Source: Leptolyngbya sp. PCC 6406
Lineage (GTDB): Bacteria; Cyanobacteriota; Cyanobacteriia; Phormidesmidales; Phormidesmidaceae
Length of the DNA stretch: 64,000 nt
Assembly (NCBI RefSeq): GCF_000332095.2
Contig: NZ_KI913949.1
Coordinates: 1,946,511-2,010,510 of the forward strand
Direction: 5' to 3'
This document shows, piece by piece, positions 16,468-24,606 of this stretch (its first letter is position 1; each line of letters starts with the position of its first letter). The notes below the pieces were generated by a model. The model was not told the origin of the DNA and made no database searches. It saw only the letters and a program-made list of their open reading frames with translations. A program made the position numbers and the translations under genes.

Positions 16468-17613
16468 ATGATTTGGTGGCAAAAGCTTCAGAAAAACCCG
16501 CTGGCCCGCTTAGGAGCAATCATCCTACTGGTGTTCTATGGGGCGGTTATTGCCGCAGAGATGATCGCTCCCTATGATCCCTACACCTCCAATATAAATG
16601 CGTCGCTGCTGCCACCAACCCAAATCTATTGGCGCAACCAGGTGACGGGAAACTGGATTGGTCCCCACGTTTATCCCACCACCCAAGGCCCCGTTTCCTT
16701 AGAAACCGGAGCGAGGCAGGTGACCGTAGAATTTGACCAGCCCTCCCCACTACGTCTGGGGGTCAAGGGATCGGAGTATCGCTGGTTGCAGATCCAGTTG
16801 CCCTTGCCCACCCGCTTGTCTCTCCAGCAGCCCGGTTTTGAAGAAATAGAACTGTTTCCGGGCTTTGCTGGGAACCGTCACCTGTTTGGCACCCTTGGTC
16901 CAGGGCGCATTAACCTTCTGGGCACCGATGGGCAGGCTCGGGATCAATTTAGTCGCTTGATCTATGGCGGGCGCATTAGCCTTTCCATTGGTCTGGTGGG
17001 CATCGTGCTGTCCTTTCCCCTGGGGCTGGTAGTGGGGGGATTGGCGGGCTATTTCGGGGGCGTAGTGGATGCCGTCCTGATGCGGTTAGTGGAGGTGATT
17101 ATGACGATCCCAGACATTTACCTGTTAGTGGCCCTAGCGGCGGTGCTTCCCCCAACCCTCAGCAGTGCCCAGCGGTTTCTGCTGATTATTTTGATCACCT
17201 CCTTTGTGCGCTGGACTGGGCTAGCCCGTGTGATTCGGGGACAGGTATTGTCCCTCAAGTCCCAAACCTATGTGCAGGCATCTCAAGCCATGGGGGGCAA
17301 AGCCTTTTACATTATCCTGCGCCACATTTTGCCCCAGACCGCCAGCTATGTGATTATCTCCGCCACCCTGGCCATACCCGGATTTATTCTGGCGGAGGCG
17401 GTTCTGAGTCTGATCGGATTGGGGATTCAGCAACCCGATCCCTCCTGGGGAAATATGCTATCTCTGGCCACCGATGCCTCTATTTTGGTGCTCCATCCCT
17501 GGCTGATTTGGCCCCCGGCGCTGCTGATTGTCTTAACAGTTCTGTCCTTTAATCTGCTGGGGGATGGGCTGCGGGATGCTTTGGATCCCCGGAGTTTGCG
17601 GTCCTATGATTAG
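16468..17613 (+). CDS. ABC transporter permease, dipeptide/oligopeptide type (DppC/OppC-like)
   Basis: A 381-residue inner-membrane permease. The N-terminus matches OppC proteins (NPLARLGAIILLVFYGAVIAAE, APYDPY). A region of about 100 residues follows (LLPPTQIYWRNQ, LFGTLGPGRINLLGTDGQARD), typical of peptide-uptake permeases. The core holds the transmembrane domain with the EAA-like loop (QASQAMGGKAFYIILRHILPQ) and EAVLSLIGLGIQQPDPSWG. No ATPase, partner permease or binding protein is adjacent, as is common for scattered opp/dpp genes in cyanobacteria. The stop overlaps the next gene start. Confidence 0.92.
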   Translation: MIWWQKLQKNPLARLGAIILLVFYGAVIAAEMIAPYDPYTSNINASLLPPTQIYWRNQVTGNWIGPHVYPTTQGPVSLETGARQVTVEFDQPSPLRLGVKGSEYRWLQIQLPLPTRLSLQQPGFEEIELFPGFAGNRHLFGTLGPGRINLLGTDGQARDQFSRLIYGGRISLSIGLVGIVLSFPLGLVVGGLAGYFGGVVDAVLMRLVEVIMTIPDIYLLVALAAVLPPTLSSAQRFLLIILITSFVRWTGLARVIRGQVLSLKSQTYVQASQAMGGKAFYIILRHILPQTASYVIISATLAIPGFILAEAVLSLIGLGIQQPDPSWGNMLSLATDASILVLHPWLIWPPALLIVLTVLSFNLLGDGLRDALDPRSLRSYD

Positions 17614-18220
17614 ACCCTGGCGCGTCCAGAAGGCTTCCGTTTGGGACACCTGGAACACCAGTGCTGATGTCTCAGCAGGGCGGTTTTCTGCCCAGAGACA
17701 GACCTTTGGGCTCAGGAAGCGTTGGGGGACAAAATCGGCATGGCCTTGGCTATTGCGGGGGATACTCCTCGGGGTGATTTTTCTGGGACTCTCGGGCTGC
17801 GGAGTGGGGAATGGCCCGCCCCAGGATATTGTGGTCGCTGCGGTGGAGCGGCAAGCTCAGTTCAATCAGCAAACCCTGTGGCAGGGGATTGGCGGCGGGT
17901 TTGAAGCTCCGACCCTGGTGGTAGACCGGGTTAAACCCAATCGGACGCGGCGGCTGACTCTGGCGGGGGGGCCTGCCTATGCGGTGACAGGAACCTACCG
18001 CTTTTTTGTGCGCTATTCGTCTCGTCAAACTAGCCCGTCGCGGGTGCCTTTTGAGGTGCTGGTGCAGCCTCTGGGGGATGGGGAGATCTGGCAATGGCTG
18101 CATCCAGTTGCTGAAGCGGCGAAAATCCAGGGAATCAACGGCATTCAGGACATGAAACGCCAGCGCGATCGCACTTGGCAGGGGGAAGTTTTACGGCGCG
18201 ATCGCGCCGTCGCGCCGTAA
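17606..18220 (+). CDS. Putative lipoprotein of unknown function
   Basis: A 204-residue protein from ATG 17606, whose first codons overlap the permease stop (ATGATTAG), so it is likely translated with it. A basic stretch, then a hydrophobic segment ending in a lipobox (LGLSGC at about residues 66-71), suggests an exported lipoprotein, although the N-terminal extension is long for one; a later start near the WPWLLRG segment is possible. The mature part is beta-rich (YAVTGTYRFFVRYSS, VPFEVLVQPLGDGEIWQWL). I do not recognise the family. The 3' end includes HIP1-like repeats. Confidence 0.65.
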   Translation: MIRPWRVQKASVWDTWNTSADVSAGRFSAQRQTFGLRKRWGTKSAWPWLLRGILLGVIFLGLSGCGVGNGPPQDIVVAAVERQAQFNQQTLWQGIGGGFEAPTLVVDRVKPNRTRRLTLAGGPAYAVTGTYRFFVRYSSRQTSPSRVPFEVLVQPLGDGEIWQWLHPVAEAAKIQGINGIQDMKRQRDRTWQGEVLRRDRAVAP

Positions 18221-18798
18221 CGGCACCCAATGGGAAAGTACTGAATGATCCAGAAAGTGACCAGTCAATGTAGCAATAGCCACCAAAACAACTTTTGTGT
18301 GTGGGCCATGAAGCTGCCCTCACATTCCCTGAAGATTCCATGAAGCGTGACCTATAAGCTTGAAGCCCATAGGAAAGTTGTGGTGAAATTACATAGGTGC
18401 TGGAATATTTCTCTACATTCCCACTCCAAATAGCCCAAATTTCATCCGTATTTCAGCTGTAGAGATTTCAGGCCATATTAGATGGTCGAAGATCGTATCG
18501 CCTTTGAAGGAGAGAATTAGTCCTGATTACTGGTCAAGTATTACGGTATTTGACCGTACTGCATAATTTTTTCACTTCCAAAGTGATATCAATTCGGAGC
18601 CGAACATAGATGAACCGTGATGACAGTTATCTCGCCTGTCTTAGACAGTCAAGCTAACTCCACCACGTTCCTTGAATTTTCTCGATCACCCTCCTTAGCA
18701 TTCATCCCAATTCCTTGGCTACAGCACACCAAGGGGTTGGGACAATTTTCGTATAGGCTTTAAGCCTTTGCATCTATCACCATAACCGGTTAAAAACC
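18221..18798. other. Long AT-rich leader region before the exopolysaccharide cluster
   Basis: 578 bp with no credible gene. It is clearly more AT-rich than the DNA before it. An inverted repeat at 18706-18741 pairs CCCAATTCCTTGG with CCAAGGGGTTGGG around a 10-nt loop (two G-U pairs in RNA), and lies 57 bp before the start codon of the first gene of the cluster. The length suggests a long 5' UTR with regulation, but I cannot name a riboswitch. Confidence 0.5.
18706..18741 (+). promoter_or_regulatory. Stable hairpin upstream of the hpsE-EAL gene
   Basis: A 13-bp stem with a 10-nt loop, followed by ACAATTTT. It could be an attenuator or terminator-like structure in the 5' UTR, or a 3' processing site from earlier transcription. 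Placement 57 bp before ATG 18799 favours a cis-regulatory role; this is inference. Confidence 0.4.
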
Positions 18799-20754
18799 AT
18801 GCTGGATATTGAATCGAGTATTTATACTCGTCTTGGTGAATCAACAGATTCTGGGCCTTCATCCTCTTTTTTAAGTGCCACAGAACCAGTGATTCTGGAA
18901 TATGAAAATAGCTCAGAAAATTTGTTATTTACTCATCCAGCTATTTCGAGTCTGGATGTAGCTCAGACCCATGCCATTACCGTAGCTATCCCCACCTATA
19001 ATGGAGCCCAGCGATTACCCAGAGTCCTAGACCAGTTGCGATCGCAGATAGACCTTGACAACATTATCTGGGAAGTAATCGTTGCCGATAACAACAGCAC
19101 AGACGAAACGGCCACAGTTGTTCGCACCTACCAACAGGATTGGCCTGCCCACTCCAGCCTCCGCTACTGCTTCGCATCTGAGCAGGGAGCCTCCTTTGCC
19201 CGCCAACGAGCCGTTGAATTGGCCCGTGGTGAGCTGGTAGCCTTTCTAGATGATGACAATATTCCCGATCTGGATTGGGTAAAACAAGCCTACGAATTTG
19301 CCCAAGGTCGCCCAGAGGTAGGAGCCTTTGGTAGCCAGATCCATGGTGAGTTTGAAGGCGAGGTTCCCTCTGAGTTTGGAGAACTTTCATGCTTCCTGGC
19401 GATTACGGAACGGGGAAATGAGCCCCACTACTATGATCCCAAGTCCAAAGTCCTTCCCCCTGGAGCCGGCTTGGTGGTACGTCGGCAAGCTTGGCTGGAT
19501 AATGTACCTAAGCGTCTATTTCTCAATCACAAAGGGAAGGATGCAGGACTAGCCAGTGAAGACCTAGAGGCTATTCTCCATATCCAAAAAGCAGGATGGG
19601 GAATCTGGTACAACCCTACCATGGTGGTCCATCATCAAATTCCCAATGGGCGTCTCAAGCAAGACTATCTGGTCAAACTATTTCGCTGTGTTGGCCTCAG
19701 TCGCTTTTATATCCGCATGCTGGGGGTCAAAGATTGGCAACAGCCCTTATTGGTACCCGCCTATATTGCCAATGATCTGCGGCGGCTCGCCCTACATTGG
19801 CTCAAGCAGCGATCTCACCCTGACGCTCCTTTGGTAGCGGCTTGTAAACAGCAGTATTTGACAAGCACTTTGGCTAGTCCCCTCTTTTTATTGAAGAAAG
19901 CCTCCCAGGATGCTTGGCAACATTTTACGGCTACACCATCGGCAAATCGAGATCTCTGGTTGACGCGCTTGACCCAGGCGTTTGAGCAGGATCAATTCCA
20001 GCTTTATAGTCAATCAGTCATGACGGTGGATGGCAGAGAAACTCCCGCCCAAGCCCAGGCTGAGATCCTGCTGCGGGTAGTCGCCACGACTGATACTGGT
20101 GAGTCTCAACTGCTGCTACCCAGGTATTTCATGGTGGCAGCGACTGAGTTGGGCTTAACTCGCACCCTGGATTATTGGGTGATTCGGAAGTTTTTTTCAA
20201 CCCAGGCAGGGGCATCTACGGCTAGCCTCTGGAAGGCTGAAGACAACCTAGCCAATCCTAGTAGGGTTTACTCCCTAAACCTAACGCCTGCCAGCCTCAG
20301 TGATTCCCGCTTTGCCCCCTTTATTGCGGACCAACTGACCCGTTCAGGTCTACAGCCCAAGACCCTTTGTTTTGAAATTCCAGCAGCAGCGCTTGTAACC
20401 CATTCTCATGCGGCTATTCGACGTATCCATGAGTTGAAAGAATTGGGGTGCCAGATCGTCATTGACGATTGTCTTCAGCCTGCCCACTTGAGACAACTGC
20501 CAACAACGCTCCCCATCGACTACTACAAACTTAGTGGTCAACTGCTCCAATCTAGGAAAGCTCAACCTTCCCATGGTGTTAGCCAGACGCTAACAGGGAT
20601 GACCCAATGGGGGGTGGCCCGTAGCATTCAACCAATCATTAAGGGAGTAGAGACCCTATCCATGCTGCATCAAGTGCAACAGATAGGTATTCCCTACGCT
20701 CAAGGCTATACTTTGGCCAAGCCGCAACCACTCCACCTCGAAGGTCAGGTGTAA
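18799..20754 (+). CDS. HpsE-type family 2 glycosyltransferase fused to an EAL domain
   Basis: A 651-residue two-domain protein. Residues about 55-385 form a GT2 glycosyltransferase of the HpsE type (AITVAIPTYNGAQRLPRVLD, VADNNSTDET, FLDDDNIPDLDWV, GAFGSQIHGEFEG). Residues about 395-648 form an EAL (c-di-GMP phosphodiesterase-like) domain: FQLYSQSV, AEILLRVV (EAL-equivalent EIL), YSLNLTPASL (metal-site Asn), CFEIPAAA, VIDDCLQ (Asp pair), YYKLSG (Lys), IKGVETL, and YAQGYTLAKP. The usual AEGVE reads IKGVE, so one catalytic-region Glu is Lys, and DDFG reads DDCL. The domain may bind c-di-GMP more than cleave it. The next gene, a paralogous HpsE without EAL, starts 2 bp after the stop. Confidence 0.88.
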   Translation: MLDIESSIYTRLGESTDSGPSSSFLSATEPVILEYENSSENLLFTHPAISSLDVAQTHAITVAIPTYNGAQRLPRVLDQLRSQIDLDNIIWEVIVADNNSTDETATVVRTYQQDWPAHSSLRYCFASEQGASFARQRAVELARGELVAFLDDDNIPDLDWVKQAYEFAQGRPEVGAFGSQIHGEFEGEVPSEFGELSCFLAITERGNEPHYYDPKSKVLPPGAGLVVRRQAWLDNVPKRLFLNHKGKDAGLASEDLEAILHIQKAGWGIWYNPTMVVHHQIPNGRLKQDYLVKLFRCVGLSRFYIRMLGVKDWQQPLLVPAYIANDLRRLALHWLKQRSHPDAPLVAACKQQYLTSTLASPLFLLKKASQDAWQHFTATPSANRDLWLTRLTQAFEQDQFQLYSQSVMTVDGRETPAQAQAEILLRVVATTDTGESQLLLPRYFMVAATELGLTRTLDYWVIRKFFSTQAGASTASLWKAEDNLANPSRVYSLNLTPASLSDSRFAPFIADQLTRSGLQPKTLCFEIPAAALVTHSHAAIRRIHELKELGCQIVIDDCLQPAHLRQLPTTLPIDYYKLSGQLLQSRKAQPSHGVSQTLTGMTQWGVARSIQPIIKGVETLSMLHQVQQIGIPYAQGYTLAKPQPLHLEGQV

Positions 20755-20756
20755 GT

Positions 20757-21740
20757 ATGACGGAATTCACAGTAGCGATTCCCACCTTCAATGGAGCTAG
20801 CCGCATTATTCAAGTGCTGGATCGATTGCGATCGCAGCAAGATATCGAGTCTCTACAGTGGACAGTCATTGTGGTAGACAACAACAGCACCGACAACATT
20901 GCTGAGGTTCTGGAAACCTATAACAGCCAACACCCTCTCCCCTACGACCTTATCCACATCATCGAAAAGCAGCAAGGCGCAGCCTTCGCAAGACAAAAAG
21001 CGATCCAGGTTGCCTCCAGTAACTGGGTAGGATTCCTAGATGACGACGTCCTTCCCGCCCCCCACTGGGTCGCAAAGGCCATCGAATTTGCCCAACAAGC
21101 GACAAACATTGCCGTATTTGGGGGACAAATTCACGGCGACTTTGAAGTGTCACCCCCAGAAAATTTTGGCCGGATTCAGTCCTTTCTGGCTATTCGTGAA
21201 CGTGGCAATAGCCCCCATCAATACGATCCCGTTCAGCTTATCCTGCCCCCCTCAGCCGCCTGGGTTGTACATCGTCAAGCATGGTTGGCCGCTGTCCCTC
21301 CCTGCCCTACCCTCAGCGGCAGAGTCAAAGGCTCCATGGTACAAGGGGATGACTATGAGCCTTTGTTGTATCTACATCAAGCTGGTTGGGAAATTTGGTA
21401 CAACCCCACTATGCATGTTCATCATCACATCCCGAGTTGGCGACTAGAGCGAGATTATCTTATGGCTCTAAGTCGTGGCTGTGGTCTCTGTATTTGTAGC
21501 CTACGGATGATGAATACCTCCCTTTGGCAAAAACCCATTGTTTTTGCGAAGATTACTATGGGATCCCTTAAGCGTCTTTGCCGGCATTGGATACAGTATC
21601 GCAAACAAACTAAATTCGACTTAGTTCTCGCCTGTGAGCGAGCCTTTTTCACAAGTAGCTTCTTAAGTTCATTCTATTTTGTTTGGAATAAAATCATGCC
21701 AAAGCAACATCAATTATCAGCCACCAAAAAATCATACTAG
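20757..21740 (+). CDS. hpsE: Hormogonium-polysaccharide-type glycosyltransferase HpsE
   Basis: A 327-residue GT2-family glycosyltransferase with FTVAIPTFNGASRIIQVLD, VVDNNSTDN, GFLDDDVLPAPHWV (nucleotide-sugar DxD region) and IHGDFEVSPPENFGRI, which match the HpsE group of cyanobacterial exopolysaccharide enzymes. It is clearly paralogous to the preceding GT domain, which suggests a local duplication followed by fusion of one copy to EAL. ATG 20757 is 2 bp after the upstream stop, so the two are an operon. The donor and acceptor sugars are unknown. Confidence 0.87.
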   Translation: MTEFTVAIPTFNGASRIIQVLDRLRSQQDIESLQWTVIVVDNNSTDNIAEVLETYNSQHPLPYDLIHIIEKQQGAAFARQKAIQVASSNWVGFLDDDVLPAPHWVAKAIEFAQQATNIAVFGGQIHGDFEVSPPENFGRIQSFLAIRERGNSPHQYDPVQLILPPSAAWVVHRQAWLAAVPPCPTLSGRVKGSMVQGDDYEPLLYLHQAGWEIWYNPTMHVHHHIPSWRLERDYLMALSRGCGLCICSLRMMNTSLWQKPIVFAKITMGSLKRLCRHWIQYRKQTKFDLVLACERAFFTSSFLSSFYFVWNKIMPKQHQLSATKKSY

Positions 21741-21781
21741 TTGGCTTTTTAAAACTTCTTAGCACATAGGTGTATTAAATC

Positions 21782-23458
21782 ATGGGTGAACCGGTTTTAG
21801 CGATTGGCCTAGATGCTGCCGATCCCCAACTCTTAGAAGAGTGGATGGACGCTGGACATTTGCCTAATCTCAATAGAATCAGACAACAAGGGAGCTATGG
21901 TCGCCTTGGTAACACAGTAAATTATAATAACATTCCCACAGAAACGTCATCTACCGAGCGTTTATGGGTCATGTTTAGTACTGGTTGCTTGCCCAATAAG
22001 ACAGGATATTGGAGTCCAGTAAAGTACTCTCCTCAGGATTATAGTGTCGAACATGACACCATCCACGGAGCTTACAACTTCAAGGAATTCTCCCCCTTCT
22101 ATGCTCTAGGTCAAGACTATAGGGTTGCCACCTTTGACATTCCAGTATCTGCTCTTTCCGATAACCTTAATGGTCTTCAAATTTTAGGATGGGGGGGCCA
22201 TGCTCCCCATACGCCCAGTCATTCATTACCAGCAGATTTATTGCCAGACATCATTCAACGCTACGGTAAAAATCCACTGCTGCACCAAGATTATGGCAAC
22301 TGGTGGGATCAGTCCTATCGCGATCGCACTCAAAAAGCTCTCCAGGAAAGTATTACTAAGCGTATTGCAATCTGCAAAGAACTGCTACAGAAAGAAGCTT
22401 GGGATTTGTTTATAGCTGTCTTTGGAGAAACCCATACTGCTGGCCATGACTTCTGGCATCTCAGTCAACCCGACCACCCTCTACATCAAAGACAAGAAGG
22501 GCAGGCAGATCCCCTTTTAGCCACCTTTCAGCAAATCGATCAGGGCATTGGTGAGTTAGAAGCGCTTATTCCCGAATCTGCTCACTTGCTTGTATTTGCT
22601 GTCCATGGCATGGGTAACAATGTCACAGATATGTTCAGTATGACTTTCTTGCCCGAGTTTTTGTACCGATACAACTTTCCTGGTAGTTACGGTCTTGCTC
22701 GTGGCAATGTCAATCGCCAACCCCCAGCGATCAACTTCAAACCCCACCGTAAAAGTTGGTCAGGAGAAGTCTGGCAAAAACGATATGACTCTAATCCCCT
22801 AAAACGTTGGCTGATGCCCTGGATCCCCAGTAAGTTTGATCACTACCTAAAGTCAGACACGACTCCTGAGCTAACGTCGCCCTATATTCTACGCCAACAG
22901 GGAATTGCTCTAAATTGGATGCCAGCCTTGTGGTACAAGAACCTTTGGCCCAAAATGAAGGCATTTGCCTTGCCAGCGTTTGCCGCTGGACATATTCGCA
23001 TTAACTTGAAAAATCGGGATAGCCAAGGAATCGTTCAGCCCCAAGACTATGAAGCTCTATGCAAGGAAATCACAGATCACCTGCACCAGCTTAAAGATGG
23101 CCGCACAGGTCAACCCATTGTCCAGAAAGTCGTTAGAACTCGAAGTTACGAAAATTGTCTGAGTAATGACAGTACCCTACCCGATGCCGACTTAGTGGTG
23201 CTGTGGAGAGATCAACCCAGTGATGTCGTAGATAGCCCGGAATTTGGACGTATTGGGCCACTGACTTATTACCGGACTGGTGGCCATCGTCCCGATGGCT
23301 TTTTGATGATTAAGGGGACAAAGGTCAAAGCAGGGCATAGGTTCGCTAATGCTCAAATTATTGATATTGGCCTAACTATTCAACATCTCCTCAAGGCTAA
23401 AATTAGCTCCACAGTAGATGGAAAATCCCTACTAAAATCCGAGACAAAACCTTGTTAA
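21782..23458 (+). CDS. Type I phosphodiesterase / alkaline-phosphatase-superfamily protein
   Basis: A 558-residue protein of the alkaline phosphatase superfamily (type I phosphodiesterase/nucleotide pyrophosphatase). AIGLDAADPQLLEEWMDAGHLPNLNRI is the metal-binding start, and the likely nucleophile is a Thr/Ser in IPTETSSTERLWVM. Later ligand-like segments are FGETHTAGHDFWH, VFAVHGMGNNVTD and YRTGGHRPDGFLM. No signal peptide is visible, so it may act in the cytoplasm. In this context it could transfer or remove a phosphate-linked substituent on a polysaccharide intermediate; that is inference. ATG 21782 follows the hpsE stop by 41 bp. Confidence 0.82.
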   Translation: MGEPVLAIGLDAADPQLLEEWMDAGHLPNLNRIRQQGSYGRLGNTVNYNNIPTETSSTERLWVMFSTGCLPNKTGYWSPVKYSPQDYSVEHDTIHGAYNFKEFSPFYALGQDYRVATFDIPVSALSDNLNGLQILGWGGHAPHTPSHSLPADLLPDIIQRYGKNPLLHQDYGNWWDQSYRDRTQKALQESITKRIAICKELLQKEAWDLFIAVFGETHTAGHDFWHLSQPDHPLHQRQEGQADPLLATFQQIDQGIGELEALIPESAHLLVFAVHGMGNNVTDMFSMTFLPEFLYRYNFPGSYGLARGNVNRQPPAINFKPHRKSWSGEVWQKRYDSNPLKRWLMPWIPSKFDHYLKSDTTPELTSPYILRQQGIALNWMPALWYKNLWPKMKAFALPAFAAGHIRINLKNRDSQGIVQPQDYEALCKEITDHLHQLKDGRTGQPIVQKVVRTRSYENCLSNDSTLPDADLVVLWRDQPSDVVDSPEFGRIGPLTYYRTGGHRPDGFLMIKGTKVKAGHRFANAQIIDIGLTIQHLLKAKISSTVDGKSLLKSETKPC

Positions 23459-23615
23459 ATACTGCCACCATTAACGCTGACATAACAATCCCATTTGATT
23501 TCCGAAGACCTTCGTAGCGTGGGAGAAGTGAAGCGTAACCCACAGAGAAAGAGGCTTACTGAAGACTCATGCAGGATAGCTATAGCCATTATCACTGAAC
23601 AGGAGAAGCGTCAAG

Positions 23616-24521
23616 ATGCTAGCCAAAATTAAGCAAAAGTTGTATGGATTGTCTAATGACATTTTGTATCGTTTCGATTTAGCCATAAATAGTAAGAATC
23701 TACCTCTGCTTTCCAAGGCTGATCTCAATATAGTTGATCAACTTAAGAAGGAAGGGGTAGTGATGACCTCTTTGGAAGATTTGGCAATTCCTCTGACACC
23801 TCAGCTCAAAAAAGCTGCTAGTTATCTAGTGGAAGATCTAGAGAATAACGGAGTTACTACTCCACCTTCACAAAATAAAAAAGAAGCTTTTAGCCACTCC
23901 TTGCCAATTGATCCCATAAAGATTTCCCAAGAACACCCGGAAATCTTTCTTTGGGGATTGGAAGAACGAATTCTCGATATTCTAGATTATTATATCGGCG
24001 TTCCTAGCGTTTGCCATGGCGTTAATATACGCCGAGATATTGTTGATGGAAAACAAATCGGAACTCGTTACTGGCATATGGATGGAGAGGATCGAAATGT
24101 TGTCAAGATTATTATTTACTTGAGTGATGTGGATCATCACTGTGGGCCATTTGAATATATACCTAAATCCCTTACTCCCTCCTACAAAACCTTTAAGAAT
24201 ATAAATTACACTATCACCAATGAGGATATGGAGAGAGTTATTCCCGCTTCTCAATGGCGACAATGTATAGGTAGAGTGGGCACAGTGATTTTGGTTGATA
24301 CCGGCCAGGTTTTTCATCATGGAAAGATTCCTGAAGCTGCGAGGACAGCTATTTTCTACGGCTATACCTCCCATCGACCTAAACGGCCTGAACTCTGTCA
24401 GTCTTCATCTTTCCGGAAGGGCTTACCCTATTTTACCCACCCTCTTTCTGAAAGACAACGAAAAGCAATATGGCATAGTCAAGATTTACCTTCTAATACG
24501 TTCTACTCAGAAGAATCATAG
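23616..24521 (+). CDS. PhyH-like Fe(II)/2-oxoglutarate dioxygenase
   Basis: A 301-residue protein with the facial triad of phytanoyl-CoA dioxygenase-like enzymes: RYWHMDGED (HxD), and FHHGKIPEAARTAIFYGY with the distal His and the 2-oxoglutarate-binding Arg. The family hydroxylates diverse small molecules or sugar derivatives; the substrate here is unknown. AGGAGAAG before ATG 23616 is a good ribosome site. Codon use and base composition are AT-rich, as in the following two genes and unlike the flanks, suggesting acquisition. Confidence 0.82.
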   Translation: MLAKIKQKLYGLSNDILYRFDLAINSKNLPLLSKADLNIVDQLKKEGVVMTSLEDLAIPLTPQLKKAASYLVEDLENNGVTTPPSQNKKEAFSHSLPIDPIKISQEHPEIFLWGLEERILDILDYYIGVPSVCHGVNIRRDIVDGKQIGTRYWHMDGEDRNVVKIIIYLSDVDHHCGPFEYIPKSLTPSYKTFKNINYTITNEDMERVIPASQWRQCIGRVGTVILVDTGQVFHHGKIPEAARTAIFYGYTSHRPKRPELCQSSSFRKGLPYFTHPLSERQRKAIWHSQDLPSNTFYSEES

Positions 24522-24606
24522 TTTCCAACGGATTAAGCTAAGAAATCAGTATCCAAGTCGTTGATCTCTTCAAAAACAACAACTATTACCCACAGACAAA
24601 TTTACA

